This document shows positions 39,958 through 50,221 of a stretch of 64,000 nt of DNA, one piece after another. The position numbers and the translations under genes are program-made. The notes beneath the pieces are model-generated. The model saw nothing but the letters and a program-made list of their open reading frames with translations. It was not told where the DNA came from and made no database searches. Source of the DNA: Cerasibacillus quisquiliarum (GTDB lineage Bacteria; Bacillota; Bacilli; Bacillales; Amphibacillaceae). Every line of letters begins with the position of its first letter. Position 1 is the stretch's first letter. The stretch spans positions 186,001 through 250,000 of the forward strand of contig NZ_JACHHA010000002.1 in assembly GCF_014202495.1 (NCBI RefSeq), in the 5' to 3' direction.

Positions 39958-40611
39958 ATGGCAAAAGTAAGGCAAGATGCCTGGTCACATGAAGATGACT
40001 TATTATTAGCTGAAACAGTATTACGCCATATCCGTGAAGGAAGTACCCAACTTAATGCTTTTGAAGAAGTAGGAGATAAATTAAATCGTACATCTGCGGC
40101 ATGTGGTTTCCGCTGGAATGCTGAAATTCGTAAAAACTATGTCGATGCTATAGAATTAGCCAAAAGACAACGTAAAGAGCGCAAACGTGCATTAGAAGGA
40201 AAAAAGAGACCAACACAGTACCAATTACCAAGTATATCGAAATCGCAACAACCAACTAGTGGACAAACAAACTATCAAGATCATGGAAACATTTCCTTCG
40301 ATTCTGTTATTTATTTTTTAAAGCAAGTAAAAGAGGAATATGTTGCAACATCTCAAAATAAACTCTCTTATGATTTATTAAAGCAAGAAAATAATAAATT
40401 AAAAGCAGAAATCGAACGTTTAACAAAACAATTAAATATGACTGAGAAACAATTAATTACAATACAAGAAGACTATCAAACATTTATTCAAATAATGGAT
40501 CGTGCTCGAAAAATGACCGTTTTCGATGGTGAAGATACAATTAAACCACCTACTTTCCGGATGGATAAAAACGGTAATCTAGAACAACTTGCTAACAATT
40601 CAGGTAATTAA
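39958..40611 (+). CDS. RsfA family prespore transcription regulator
   Basis: 217 residues. The N-terminal Myb/SANT-like domain (about 1-65) shows QDAWSHEDDLLLAETVLRHI and RTSAACGFRWNAEIRKNY, matching RsfA, a sigma-F-dependent prespore regulator in B. subtilis. A basic linker (KRQRKERKRALEGKKR) and a coiled coil (about 125-165) follow. The start at 39958 has AAAGGAG 9 bp upstream. Several RsfA paralogues occur in Bacillaceae, so the exact orthologue is unclear. It lies between rarA and 6S RNA/aspS. Confidence 0.88.
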   Translation: MAKVRQDAWSHEDDLLLAETVLRHIREGSTQLNAFEEVGDKLNRTSAACGFRWNAEIRKNYVDAIELAKRQRKERKRALEGKKRPTQYQLPSISKSQQPTSGQTNYQDHGNISFDSVIYFLKQVKEEYVATSQNKLSYDLLKQENNKLKAEIERLTKQLNMTEKQLITIQEDYQTFIQIMDRARKMTVFDGEDTIKPPTFRMDKNGNLEQLANNSGN

Positions 40612-40643
40612 AAAACTCTTCCATTTATCTGGAAGAGTTTTTT
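40610..40643 (+). terminator. Terminator of the rsfA-like gene
   Basis: A 14-bp stem, AAAAAACTCTTCCA paired with TGGAAGAGTTTTTT around TTTATC, overlaps the stop codon and ends in a T-run. Confidence 0.92.
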
Positions 40644-40649
40644 AATTTT

Positions 40650-40832
40650 AAAATCCCAATTGTGCCGTCCAAATGGTTCTTTTGATCCCGCTCTTGGCAG
40701 GTGGGTGCTCTGTTTTATACTTTATACGTCCCTTAAAAAAGGGCATGTATGCCATATAAAAACGATTGCGAGCTCCCTATCAATTTAGTGTTCGGTCAAA
40801 ATGTAATTTGGACGTACACATCAGGATTTTTT
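40650..40832 (+). ncRNA. ssrS: 6S RNA candidate (bsrA-like)
   Basis: The region folds as a rod typical of 6S RNA, which binds sigma-A RNA polymerase. The closing stem has AAATCC/GGATTT (40651-40656 with 40824-40829), TGTG/CACA, and CGTCCAAAT/ATTTGGACG (40666-40674 with 40806-40814). A symmetric central bubble of 28 nt on each side follows (40675-40702 and 40778-40805). The distal arm has GGGTGCTC/GAGCTCCC and a CCCTTAAAAAAGGG end loop. T7 follows the closing stem. As I recall, B. subtilis 6S-1 RNA is also next to aspS. Confidence 0.8.
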
Positions 40833-40944
40833 TATCTAATTGTAAATTCATCTTAACATACGGCTGTTTCAATTTCAATATGTTTTTTCTTAACGATTTG
40901 ATGACAATATGTCATCTATCTAACAAATCATTAAAAAAGGTCTA

Positions 40945-42711
40945 TTATTTTTTATCAAGCATACGTATATGAAGTTCACGTAATTGTGATTCACTAACTT
41001 CACTCGGTGCATCAGTTAATAAATCCGAAGCTGATGCAGTTTTTGGGAATAAAATTGTATCACGCAAATTGGAACGACCTGCTAATAACATAACGATTCG
41101 ATCTAATCCAAGTGCCACACCACCATGTGGAGGTGCTCCATATTCAAGTGCATCAAGTAAGAAGCCAAACTGTTCTTCTGCTTGTTCTTGAGTAAATCCT
41201 AGTGCATCAAACATCTTATTTTGTAGATCTTTTTGATAAATTCTTAGTGAGCCACCACCGAGTTCATAACCATTCAGTACAAGATCGTATGCTTTAGCAC
41301 GGACACTACCAGGGTCTGTCTTAAGTTTTTCTAAATCTTCCTCTACTGGCATTGTAAATGGATGGTGCGCAGCAGTGTAACGACCTTCTTCCTCATCATA
41401 TTCTAATAATGGCCAGTCTGTTACCCATAAGAAGTGAAACGCTTCATCATCAATTAGTCCGAGATCTTTACCTAATTTAATGCGTAATGAGCCAAGACTA
41501 TGGAATACAATGTCTGAACGATCAGCAACAAATAATAGTAAATCACCATCCGTCACATCAGCATGTGTTATGAGCCTGTGCTTTTCTTCATCACTTAAAA
41601 ACTTCGCAATGGGACCTTTTAACTCACCTTCATCCATCTTCAACCAGGCGAGTCCTTTTGCACCATACACTTTCACATATTCTGTTAAATGATCGATATC
41701 TTTTCGTGAATAAGTATTAGCATGACCTTTAACATTTATTAAACTGACACGTCCACCTGATTCAACAGCACCTTTAAACACTTTGAATTCAGAATTCTTA
41801 AATATATCACTCACATGGATAAGTTCCATACCAAATCGAGTGTCAGGTTTATCTGAGCCGTAACGAGTCATTGCTTCATCATATTTCATACGTGGTAATG
41901 GTAATTTAATATCGATGTTTTTCACTTTTTTCATCACATACTGCATCATCTTTTCTGTTAAGCTCATAATTTCGTCTTGTGTCATAAATGAAGTTTCAAT
42001 ATCAACTTGCGTAAATTCAGGTTGTCGATCAGCACGTAAATCTTCATCTCTAAAGCAGCGAGCAATTTGATAATATTTCTCAAAACCACTTACCATTAAT
42101 AATTGTTTAAAAAGTTGTGGTGATTGTGGTAAAGCATAGAATTCTCCAGGGTGAACACGACTCGGAACGAGATAATCTCGCGCACCTTCTGGAGTACTTT
42201 TTGTCAATATAGGTGTTTCCATTTCAAGAAACGCGTGCTCATTTAAAAAATGACGAATCTCTTGTGTAATTTGATGACGTAACTTAAATGTTTCTTGTAA
42301 CTCTGGACGACGAAGATCTAAATAACGGTACTTTAAACGAATATCTTCTGAGACATCAGCTTGATTAGAAATCGTAAAAGGTGGGGTTTTTGAATCGTTT
42401 AATATATCAATTGTTGATGCAATCACTTCGATTTCTCCAGTCTTCATATCTGGATTAATCGTATTTTCATCTCGAGCGACAACTTTTCCCGAAACTTCAA
42501 TGACATATTCACTTCTTACTCTGTCTGCTATTTGCAAGGCTTCTTCTGAAATTTCAGGATTAAATACAATTTGGACAATCCCTGTTCGATCGCGTAGATC
42601 GATAAAAATAAGCCCACCTAAATCACGCCTTTTTTGTACCCAACCTTTTAAGTAAACATGTTCATTAAGATGTGATTTTGTTAGTGTTCCTGCGTAAACT
42701 CGTTCACTCAC
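40945..42711 (-). CDS. aspS: Aspartate--tRNA ligase
   Basis: Class IIb synthetase charging tRNA-Asp, 588 residues. N-terminal OB anticodon-binding domain with [20 protein letters not shown], class II motif 2 [18 protein letters not shown], the bacterial GAD insertion domain, and motif 3 [21 protein letters not shown]. Downstream of hisS by 12 bp and controlled by the same T-box leader. The C-terminal end lies about 110 bp from the 6S RNA candidate. Confidence 0.98.
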   Translation of the reverse strand: MSERVYAGTLTKSHLNEHVYLKGWVQKRRDLGGLIFIDLRDRTGIVQIVFNPEISEEALQIADRVRSEYVIEVSGKVVARDENTINPDMKTGEIEVIASTIDILNDSKTPPFTISNQADVSEDIRLKYRYLDLRRPELQETFKLRHQITQEIRHFLNEHAFLEMETPILTKSTPEGARDYLVPSRVHPGEFYALPQSPQLFKQLLMVSGFEKYYQIARCFRDEDLRADRQPEFTQVDIETSFMTQDEIMSLTEKMMQYVMKKVKNIDIKLPLPRMKYDEAMTRYGSDKPDTRFGMELIHVSDIFKNSEFKVFKGAVESGGRVSLINVKGHANTYSRKDIDHLTEYVKVYGAKGLAWLKMDEGELKGPIAKFLSDEEKHRLITHADVTDGDLLLFVADRSDIVFHSLGSLRIKLGKDLGLIDDEAFHFLWVTDWPLLEYDEEEGRYTAAHHPFTMPVEEDLEKLKTDPGSVRAKAYDLVLNGYELGGGSLRIYQKDLQNKMFDALGFTQEQAEEQFGFLLDALEYGAPPHGGVALGLDRIVMLLAGRSNLRDTILFPKTASASDLLTDAPSEVSESQLRELHIRMLDKK

Positions 42712-42723
42712 AATATTTCCTCC

Positions 42724-43992
42724 TTATAATTTTTCTTTTAATGTTTGAACTAACTCTGATAATTTAACTTCTTTTTGATTGCCCGTTTCCATATGTTTCA
42801 CATTAATAACTTGTTTAGATAATTCTTCCTCACCAAGGACGAGAACATATTTAGCATGTAAGCGATTAGCTGCTTTAAATTGTGCCTTTACTTTTCTACC
42901 TTGATAATCTCTGTCTATCTGAATACCGTTTTGTCTTAGTTCATGTACGAGTTTAAAAATAACCTTCTGTGGTACATCACCCATCGTTACTAAGTAACAA
43001 TCTAAAGATTGATCAATCGGCAAATCAATATTTTCTGCTTCTAATGCTAAGAGTAAGCGTTCAATACCCATTCCAAAACCGATACCAGGCGTATCAGGTC
43101 CACCTAATTCTTCAATCAAGCCATCATAGCGTCCACCACCAGCAAGTGTTGTAATCGCACCGAATCCTTCTGCTTCACTCATGATTTCGAAAGCTGTATG
43201 ATTATAATAGTCTAGACCACGTACAAGATTAGGATCAACATCATAATCAATCCCGATTTCTTCTAACAATTCGAGCACTTCTTCAAAGTATTTTCGTGAT
43301 TGATCATTTAAAAAGTCAAGAATAGATGGTGCATCCTTCATAGCAGGATGGTCTGCATCTTTTTTACAATCGAGAACCCGCAAAGGATTTTGCTCTAATC
43401 GGAGTTGACAATCTTTACACAACGAATCTATGTGTGGTGTGAAATGTTTAATCAAAGCTTCTCGATAAGCTTTCCTACTTTCTTTATCTCCTAAAGAATT
43501 AATGACTAGCCTTAATGATCTTAATCCTAGAGTTCGATAAATAGTCATAGCTAAATCAATTACTTCAACGTCAATAGCGGGATTTCTTGCCCCTAACACT
43601 TCCACACCAAATTGATGAAGTTGTCTCATTCTTCCTTGTTGTGGACGTTCATAGCGAAATAATTCCATAAAATAAAATAATTTATGTGGCTGATTTGGAT
43701 CACCATAAAGTTTATTTTGAACGTAGGCTCGAGCAACAGACGCTGTACCTTCTGGACGAAGTGTTAAACTACGACCACCACGATCATTAAATGTATACAT
43801 TTCCTTTTGAACAATGTCTGTCGTATCCCCGACACTCCGCTGAAAGATCTCCGTATGTTCAAACATCGGTGTGCGAATTTCCTCATAATGGTATGCTTCG
43901 CAGATTGATTTAATTTTCTCTTCAACGTATTGCCATTTTCTTGTGTCTTCGGGTAATAAATCGACTGTTCCACGTGGTGCACCAATATTCAT
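42724..43992 (-). CDS. hisS: Histidine--tRNA ligase
   Basis: Class II synthetase charging tRNA-His, 422 residues. The start MNIGAPRGTVDLLPED at 43992 is chosen because AAGGAGAG is at correct spacing; an ATG two codons upstream sits against it. Motifs include RTPMFEHTEIFQRSVGDTTD, LRPEGTASVARAY, the HisA-type sequence VRGLDYYNHTAFEI and GGGRYDGLIEELGG, with a C-terminal anticodon-binding domain. First gene of the hisS-aspS operon. Confidence 0.98.
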   Translation of the reverse strand: MNIGAPRGTVDLLPEDTRKWQYVEEKIKSICEAYHYEEIRTPMFEHTEIFQRSVGDTTDIVQKEMYTFNDRGGRSLTLRPEGTASVARAYVQNKLYGDPNQPHKLFYFMELFRYERPQQGRMRQLHQFGVEVLGARNPAIDVEVIDLAMTIYRTLGLRSLRLVINSLGDKESRKAYREALIKHFTPHIDSLCKDCQLRLEQNPLRVLDCKKDADHPAMKDAPSILDFLNDQSRKYFEEVLELLEEIGIDYDVDPNLVRGLDYYNHTAFEIMSEAEGFGAITTLAGGGRYDGLIEELGGPDTPGIGFGMGIERLLLALEAENIDLPIDQSLDCYLVTMGDVPQKVIFKLVHELRQNGIQIDRDYQGRKVKAQFKAANRLHAKYVLVLGEEELSKQVINVKHMETGNQKEVKLSELVQTLKEKL

Positions 43993-44017
43993 ATTCATCT
44001 CTCCTTCACACTTTTTT

Positions 44018-44280
44018 AAATAAAAAAACTCTCGTCCCCTAAATAAAATAGGGACGAGAGTTTTCCCGCGTTGCCACCCTTGTTGATGCTTAAAGCATCC
44101 ACTTCACACAGTTAACGCCTGTGAACGGCTAAATCTACCCATATGATTCGACATAGCACTTCAGGAGTGTCTTTTCGTTAGGTTATCATGTAAAATGCTT
44201 CCAGCCATCGGCATTTTATCTCTGGACAGATATGGCCTAACTACTTATTCCATCATTAGTTTTGCTTAATTAAAGTATAA
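44018..44280 (-). ncRNA. T-box riboswitch controlling hisS-aspS
   Basis: T-box GGGTGGCAACGCGGG at 44065-44079 (minus strand). The terminator is a 15-bp stem (44026-44064, AAACTCTCGTCCCT side) followed by T7. Stem I shows AGTA, the helix GTTAGG/CCTAAC, an AGAGA bulge and a GATG apical motif. The specifier loop reads GAAAAGACACUCC and holds overlapping GAC (Asp) and CAC (His) codons (44167-44171). Confidence 0.92.
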
Positions 44281-44303
44281 AAGTCATATTATGAATAGTT
44301 ATT

Positions 44304-44332
44304 ATCTTAATATTTGCTTCGTCTTCTGTCAA
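44304..44332 (-). promoter_or_regulatory. Sigma-A promoter of hisS-aspS
   Basis: On the minus strand a perfect TTGACA (44327-44332) is followed after 17 bp by TAAGAT (44304-44309), upstream of the T-box leader. Confidence 0.65.
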
Positions 44333-44352
44333 GTCCCTACTTAAATCTATTT

Positions 44353-44799
44353 TTACCGTTCAGCACTATCAATGATAATTGTTACAGGTCCTACATTTGT
44401 AAAACGAACATCCATCATTGCACCAAATTGACCTGTTTCTACATGGATCCCTTCGTCTTTTAACAATTGATTAAATGAATCATATAAAGATGCAGCTACA
44501 TCTGGTTTAGCAGCTTTAACAAAACTTGGACGGCGTCCTTTTTTCGTATCAGCATACAATGTAAATTGCGAAATCGATAATACACCACCCTGAACATCTT
44601 TTAGTGATAAATTCATTTTTTCATTTTCATCTTCAAATATACGTAAATGAACGATTTTATTTACGAGATATTGAATATCTTCCACCGTATCATCATGTGT
44701 TATACCTAATAAAACAACTAAACCATGATTAATTTGGCCTATCGTGGTTCCTTCTACAGTCACCGTCGCATCTTTTGCTCTTTGAATAACTGCTCTCAT
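44353..44799 (-). CDS. dtd: D-aminoacyl-tRNA deacylase
   Basis: Removes D-amino acids from mischarged tRNA. 148 residues, family length. The catalytic cross-subunit motif [17 protein letters not shown] and the GxPT-like proline motif [10 protein letters not shown] are visible; the start [15 protein letters not shown] is standard. It lies 24 bp after relA and upstream of the hisS leader. B. subtilis has an amidase gene (yrvJ) between dtd and hisS, which is absent here. Confidence 0.97.
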   Translation of the reverse strand: MRAVIQRAKDATVTVEGTTIGQINHGLVVLLGITHDDTVEDIQYLVNKIVHLRIFEDENEKMNLSLKDVQGGVLSISQFTLYADTKKGRRPSFVKAAKPDVAASLYDSFNQLLKDEGIHVETGQFGAMMDVRFTNVGPVTIIIDSAER

Positions 44800-44823
44800 A
44801 AATGATTACCTCGCTTCCGTATA

Positions 44824-47022
44824 TTAATGTAAAACACGTGACACTGTGTATACATCTTTGATTTGTTTGAGTTGTCTAACAATTCGATGCAAATGGCTTT
44901 TATTATGGATTAAAATTGTCAATTGAATAGTTGCTATTTTTTGATCGTCTGTTTTACCATTCACATGTGTAATATCTGTATTCATTTCATTAATCACTTG
45001 TAAAACTTCATTAAGTAGGCCTTTGCGGTCAAAACCAGTAATTTCTAAATCAACGTGGTATTCTTTTTTGTTTTCAGTCGTCTCCCATTGAACAGGCAAC
45101 AGACGATGTTGAGCTTCTTCATTCTTTATATTTAAACAGTTAACACGATGAACGGAAACACCGCGCCCTTTAGTAATAAATCCAACTATTTTATCACCAG
45201 GAACGGGATTACAGCATTTCGAAAGGCGAATTAATATGTTATCAATACCTTCTACTCTAACGCCTAAATCGCCTTTTTCACGATGTTTTGCTACAACATT
45301 ATGTTTCTTATCTTCAATCGTTTGCTCTAGATTTTTTTCTTTTTGTTGCGTATCACGTAATTTATCAGTTAATCGTGTCACAATTAGTGCTGCCGTAATA
45401 CCTTGATAACCAACGGCTGCATACATATCATCTTCATTAGTAAAGCTAAACTTATCAAAAACACGTTGTAAATTATCAGGTGTTAGCACATCTTTTGATG
45501 AGAAACCCATCGTACGGATTTCTTTTTCAACCATTTCCTTACCTTTTGTGATATTTTCTTCACGACGCTGCTTTTTAAAAAACTGTCTAATACGGTTTTT
45601 CGCTTGAGATGTTTGTGTAATATTCAACCAATCATGAGAAGGGCCATAGGAATGTTTCGATGTCATTACTTCGACAATATCTCCTGTTTTTAACTTATAA
45701 TCAAGGGGTTCCATTTTTCCGTTAATTTTTGCTCCGACTGTTTGATTACCTATTTCTGTATGAATTCGGTAAGCAAAGTCAATTGGAACTGACCCTGATG
45801 GCAATTCAATGACATCCCCCTTTGGCGTAAAAACATAAACCATATCTGAAAATAAATCTACTTTCAATGATTCCATAAATTCTTCTGCATCGCTTGTTTC
45901 ATTTTGCCATTCTAATATTTCACGAAACCATTTTAATTTCTTTTCAAAAGATGGACTCGTACGGTTAACTTGCTTACCTTCTTTATAAGCCCAATGTGCT
46001 GCGATTCCAAACTCAGCAATCTCATGCATTTCCTTTGTTCGAATTTGTACCTCTAAAGGATCACCTTGTGGCCCAATAACCGTCGTGTGTAAAGATTGAT
46101 ACAAATTTGGTTTAGGCATTGCGATATAATCTTTAAATCGCCCGGGCATTGGTCTCCAACAAGTATGAATAATACCTAAGACAGCATAACAGTCTTTAAT
46201 ACTATCAACAATTATTCGAACTGCTAATAAATCATAGATTTCATCAAATTGTTTGTCCTGCTTCGTCATCTTTCGATAGATACTATATATGTGTTTCGGT
46301 CGTCCTGAAATATCAGCAGTAATATTAACGTCTTTTAATTGTCGATTTATTTCATCAATTACATCTTCAATATATGATTCTCTTTCGACACGCTTTTGCT
46401 TCATAAGATGTGCAATTCGATAATATTGTTGTGGATTTAAATACCTTAAAGCTATATCTTCTAGTTCCCATTTAATCGTTGATATTCCTAATCGATGTGC
46501 TAATGGTGCAAAAATTTCAAGTGTTTCATTCGAAATACGCCGTTGCTTATGTGGAGGCATGTATTTTAATGTGCGCATATTATGCAAACGATCTGCTAAT
46601 TTAATAAGAATGACTCGCATATCTTTCGCCATAGCAACAAACATTTTACGATGATTTTCCGCTTGTAAAGCTTCTTGTGACTTATATTTAATCTTTCCCA
46701 ATTTCGTCACACCGTCAACAAGCATTGCAACTTCTTCATTGAAAACTTCTTCAAGTTCTTCTTTAGTCACGTCTGTATCCTCTACAACATCATGCAAAAA
46801 ACCACCTGCAATTGTTGCAGCATCCATTTTTAACTCGACTAATATACCGGCTACTTGAACAGGATGTGTGATATATTTTTCGCCAGATTTTCTAAATTGT
46901 CCTTCATGTGCATTGTTAGCGAATTGGTAAGCACGATAAATAAATGCTACATCATCTTCTGATAGATATGCTTTCGTTTGCTTCATAATATCATCAATTG
47001 TCATCTGAGCATCTTTTGCCAT
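44824..47022 (-). CDS. relA: GTP pyrophosphokinase RelA (RelA/SpoT family)
   Basis: Bifunctional (p)ppGpp synthetase/hydrolase of the stringent response. 732 residues. The hydrolase domain contains HAGGFLHDVVEDTDV-type HD residues (GGFLHDVVEDTDV), the synthetase domain YDLLAVRIIV and KDYIAMPKPNLYQSLHTTV, a TGS domain (VYVFTPKGDVIELPSGS), and a C-terminal ACT domain. The intact hydrolase HD motif indicates a Rel enzyme with both activities. Between apt and dtd as in B. subtilis. Confidence 0.98.
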   Translation of the reverse strand: MAKDAQMTIDDIMKQTKAYLSEDDVAFIYRAYQFANNAHEGQFRKSGEKYITHPVQVAGILVELKMDAATIAGGFLHDVVEDTDVTKEELEEVFNEEVAMLVDGVTKLGKIKYKSQEALQAENHRKMFVAMAKDMRVILIKLADRLHNMRTLKYMPPHKQRRISNETLEIFAPLAHRLGISTIKWELEDIALRYLNPQQYYRIAHLMKQKRVERESYIEDVIDEINRQLKDVNITADISGRPKHIYSIYRKMTKQDKQFDEIYDLLAVRIIVDSIKDCYAVLGIIHTCWRPMPGRFKDYIAMPKPNLYQSLHTTVIGPQGDPLEVQIRTKEMHEIAEFGIAAHWAYKEGKQVNRTSPSFEKKLKWFREILEWQNETSDAEEFMESLKVDLFSDMVYVFTPKGDVIELPSGSVPIDFAYRIHTEIGNQTVGAKINGKMEPLDYKLKTGDIVEVMTSKHSYGPSHDWLNITQTSQAKNRIRQFFKKQRREENITKGKEMVEKEIRTMGFSSKDVLTPDNLQRVFDKFSFTNEDDMYAAVGYQGITAALIVTRLTDKLRDTQQKEKNLEQTIEDKKHNVVAKHREKGDLGVRVEGIDNILIRLSKCCNPVPGDKIVGFITKGRGVSVHRVNCLNIKNEEAQHRLLPVQWETTENKKEYHVDLEITGFDRKGLLNEVLQVINEMNTDITHVNGKTDDQKIATIQLTILIHNKSHLHRIVRQLKQIKDVYTVSRVLH

Positions 47023-47129
47023 TGAATAATCACCTTTAATATGTGTGTTGTAGAGAATATACTTTCCTATTAGTATCGAAAATTTTTATCGAAAAGTAAA
47101 GTATTTCACATAATCATCTATAAAATAAG

Positions 47130-47162
47130 AGGCCTAACGCCGATTTCTAGAACGCTAGACCT
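47130..47162 (-). terminator. Probable terminator of apt
   Basis: On the minus strand AGGTCTAGCG pairs with CGTTAGGCCT over 10 bp with two G-U pairs, followed by CTTATTTTAT. It starts 12 bp after the apt stop, before relA. Confidence 0.6.
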
Positions 47163-47174
47163 ATAATTACTTTA

Positions 47175-47690
47175 TCATTTATATTGCATAAGGGCCATCA
47201 CATCGTAATCTTTAAGCTTGTCCATACCATTCAAATAAGCTAATTCAATTAAAAAAGCACAGCCGACAACAATTCCACCTAGCTCCTCTACTAACTTAAT
47301 CGTGGCTTCAATCGTTCCACCAGTAGCAAGTAAATCATCCGTAATTAACACCCGTTGTCCAGGCTTTATCGCATCTTTATGAATCGTTAGTACATTTTCT
47401 CCGTACTCTAATCCATAAGATACTTTAATAACCTCGCGTGGTAGCTTTCCTTCTTTCCTAACAGGTACAAAACCAACTTCAAGTGCATAAGATACAGGAC
47501 AACCAATAATAAACCCTCTCGCCTCAGGCCCTACAATGACATCTGCTTTTTTTTCTTTTGCATAGGCGACAATATCATCAATTGCGCTTTTAAATACTTT
47601 GCCGTTGTCCATAAGTGGTGTAATGTCTTTAAATTTTATCCCTTTTTTTGGCCAATCTTGTACAATTTTGATATGTTTTTTATAATCCAT
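47175..47690 (-). CDS. apt: Adenine phosphoribosyltransferase
   Basis: Salvages adenine to AMP using PRPP. 171 residues. The PRPP-binding motif is [13 protein letters not shown], with [20 protein letters not shown] and [11 protein letters not shown] upstream. The start lies inside the recJ 3' end (11-bp overlap), so the two genes are translationally coupled. Upstream of relA, the usual order in Firmicutes. Confidence 0.97.
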   Translation of the reverse strand: MDYKKHIKIVQDWPKKGIKFKDITPLMDNGKVFKSAIDDIVAYAKEKKADVIVGPEARGFIIGCPVSYALEVGFVPVRKEGKLPREVIKVSYGLEYGENVLTIHKDAIKPGQRVLITDDLLATGGTIEATIKLVEELGGIVVGCAFLIELAYLNGMDKLKDYDVMALMQYK

Positions 47691-50010
47691 ACGACATTTC
47701 CTCCTTGGGCATCTCCATCGCAGGTAAACATGAATTGAACCATGCTACCAATTCTTCATATGTCGAGTAAAATAATGTTTTTTCTATTTTGGCACGTGTA
47801 ATGAGCTGTTGATACGTTTGTGAAGATTGTAGAGCCTGTTTCTTTGGCGAAGGCTTCAGTTGAATCACTCCATCTTCTATAGTAACAAAATTTAATTCAA
47901 AAAACACTTTGGACATCCACCAAATCTTTTGCTTTGACCATTGCTTTTGTGCGATAATTTGTTGGTATTCAACTCTTAAGTCTAGTTTTTTTCGATGGAA
48001 AAGAAGCGCATAATACCACTTGAAATCTTCCCGTGTTGGAATCGGTGTCATATAGGCACTTTTTTCTATGTTAAAGCAAGCAAATATATTGCATGGATTA
48101 ACTTGTTTAACAATCTGTTGTAATGTATATAGACTGTCTGGTATGTCAAAAATATAAAGCGCATCAGCTTCAAGTATCTCTGATACATCAGTCGAATAGT
48201 AAATAATTTGCATCGTCTCTGGAATATGATATTTTTTCTCATTACCTTTATTAAGTAGGGCCAATTCACTTTTATGTTGTTCATTAAACAACTCATATTT
48301 ACGGATAACTTTCCCACGGTAGTCAAATACTTGTCGGTCTCGTATTTTCATATCTTGAATAATCATTTGTGGTTTTCTAAATCCATTCCATTCATTGATG
48401 CCTAATTCACCGACAATCGTTATTTCAGTATGAGGCGTCATAAATGAATATAAATGTCCCATATGAAAGCCAATCGCTTCCATCATTCCATCTTCCTGCT
48501 CAAATTGTAATTTTAAATGATTTTTTAAAAGACCAATTTGTCTAACCACTTTAGGTTGCGCACTTATTTTAAAAATAGGCTTTGGATTCCCTACGCCAAA
48601 TGGAGCTAATTGATTAATTTCTGCTATTAACGACTCTGTGATATCATGAATATCTATGGTGTAGTTAATATCTATTACTGGAATAAAATCTTCAGCTGTT
48701 AATTGTTCTTGAATGATTTGATTTAAACCATTTTCTAAATCAGATAAATCTTTTACATGTAATGTCATTCCTGCTGCTTGTGCATGGCCACCAAAACTTG
48801 TAAATAAATGATTCATTTGCATACAACTGCTAAACAAGTCGAATGCTGGTATACTCCGCGCTGAACCTTTAGCTAAATTTGTATCCGAATTGATATTAAG
48901 AACAATTGTCGGACGATTAAATTTTTTTACTAGTCTAGATGCTACAATACCTAAAACACCTTCATTCCAACCTTCTTTATAAACAACGATGACTGAATGC
49001 TTTTCATCAGTGTCAACCATGGCCAGAGCTTCCTCTACAATCTCTTGTACAATTTGTTGCCTTTGTTCATTAAGAGATTCAATCTCTTCTGCTAGTAGCT
49101 GAGCTTTTTCTTCATCATCTGTAAGAAGTAGATCAACAGCCATATGAGCATCCTGTAACCGCCCAACAGCATTTAAACGCGGCCCAATTAGAAAACCAAC
49201 ATTTTCTTCTGTTACCGAACCTTCTATTTCACATTGATTTTTTAAAGCAATCAATCCAGGCTTTGTTGTATTGGATAATTTTTTCAATCCATAATAAGCT
49301 AGAATTCTATTTTCGTTCACTAAAGGAACTAGATCAGAGATGGTGCCAATCGCTACAAAATCTAGTAAATGCTCTGGGAAATATCCTAGAAGATATTGAG
49401 CAAACTTAAAAGCCACACCGACTCCTGCTAATTCACGAAATGGATAGTTTTCCGAACACTTCGGATGAATAATCGCATAGGCATCCGGTAGTTCACCCTG
49501 AATTTCATGGTGATCCGTTATGATTAAGTCGATGCCAATTTGTTTTGCAATTAATGCTTCATGGTGAGCACTAATACCATTATCAACAGTTATGATGACA
49601 TTAAAACCATCTTTTTTTGCTTGTTTAAATGCGGCTTCGTTCGGTCCATAGCCTTCCGAAAATCGATTTGGAATGTAAAATTCACATACGGCTCCTAGTT
49701 CTTTTAGTGCGGTCATTAATAATGCTGTGGATGATACACCATCAGCATCATAATCCCCATAAACTAAAATTTTCTCTTGTGCCTCAATCGCTCTATGTAT
49801 ACGGGTTGCAGCCTTTTCAATCATCGCTAACTTCTCTGGATGGTATAAAGCTTCTAATTTCGGAAAGACAAATGAGTCCATCTCTTTCCTATCGGTTATC
49901 CCACGCTGAATGAGTAACTCGTGAAGCACAGGGGACATATGGCTCTCTCGTCTGTCTAAGTGTAAATTTGATTCATTTATGATATTCCAATATGATTGAT
50001 TTTTTAACAT
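47680..50010 (-). CDS. recJ: Single-stranded-DNA-specific exonuclease RecJ
   Basis: 5'-3' exonuclease of the DHH phosphoesterase family in recombination and mismatch repair. 776 residues; Firmicute RecJ carries an extra C-terminal domain, as seen here. DHH-family motifs include [37 protein letters not shown] and [20 protein letters not shown]. The DHHA1 region has [13 protein letters not shown]. Overlaps apt. Confidence 0.97.
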   Translation of the reverse strand: MLKNQSYWNIINESNLHLDRRESHMSPVLHELLIQRGITDRKEMDSFVFPKLEALYHPEKLAMIEKAATRIHRAIEAQEKILVYGDYDADGVSSTALLMTALKELGAVCEFYIPNRFSEGYGPNEAAFKQAKKDGFNVIITVDNGISAHHEALIAKQIGIDLIITDHHEIQGELPDAYAIIHPKCSENYPFRELAGVGVAFKFAQYLLGYFPEHLLDFVAIGTISDLVPLVNENRILAYYGLKKLSNTTKPGLIALKNQCEIEGSVTEENVGFLIGPRLNAVGRLQDAHMAVDLLLTDDEEKAQLLAEEIESLNEQRQQIVQEIVEEALAMVDTDEKHSVIVVYKEGWNEGVLGIVASRLVKKFNRPTIVLNINSDTNLAKGSARSIPAFDLFSSCMQMNHLFTSFGGHAQAAGMTLHVKDLSDLENGLNQIIQEQLTAEDFIPVIDINYTIDIHDITESLIAEINQLAPFGVGNPKPIFKISAQPKVVRQIGLLKNHLKLQFEQEDGMMEAIGFHMGHLYSFMTPHTEITIVGELGINEWNGFRKPQMIIQDMKIRDRQVFDYRGKVIRKYELFNEQHKSELALLNKGNEKKYHIPETMQIIYYSTDVSEILEADALYIFDIPDSLYTLQQIVKQVNPCNIFACFNIEKSAYMTPIPTREDFKWYYALLFHRKKLDLRVEYQQIIAQKQWSKQKIWWMSKVFFELNFVTIEDGVIQLKPSPKKQALQSSQTYQQLITRAKIEKTLFYSTYEELVAWFNSCLPAMEMPKEEMSYGL

Positions 50011-50118
50011 ATATTCACCCCTGACCTATATATTATACAGAACTGTGCACATTGGGGCAATGAGAAGAAACGATCAAAAAATTAAAAGGGCTGAGATAAA
50101 ACCGTTCTAAATAAAAAA

Positions 50119-50149
50119 AGGAGTACAGTTAATAAACAACTGGACTCCT
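50119..50149 (-). terminator. Terminator of secDF
   Basis: AGGAGT-A-CAGTT and AACTG-G-ACTCCT pair with one mismatch. On the minus strand a T7 run follows. It lies 73 bp after the secDF stop. Confidence 0.8.
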
Positions 50150-50221
50150 AATCTATATGACAAACTCTTCCTTTTATTAAGTTGTGTCAACTTGATTTTA
50201 GACAGCTACCTTTCGTAGTTT

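Noticed and set aside
43764..43985. Open frame overlapping the 5' end of hisS
   Set aside because: It lies in another frame of the same strand as hisS, which is unambiguous from its motifs.
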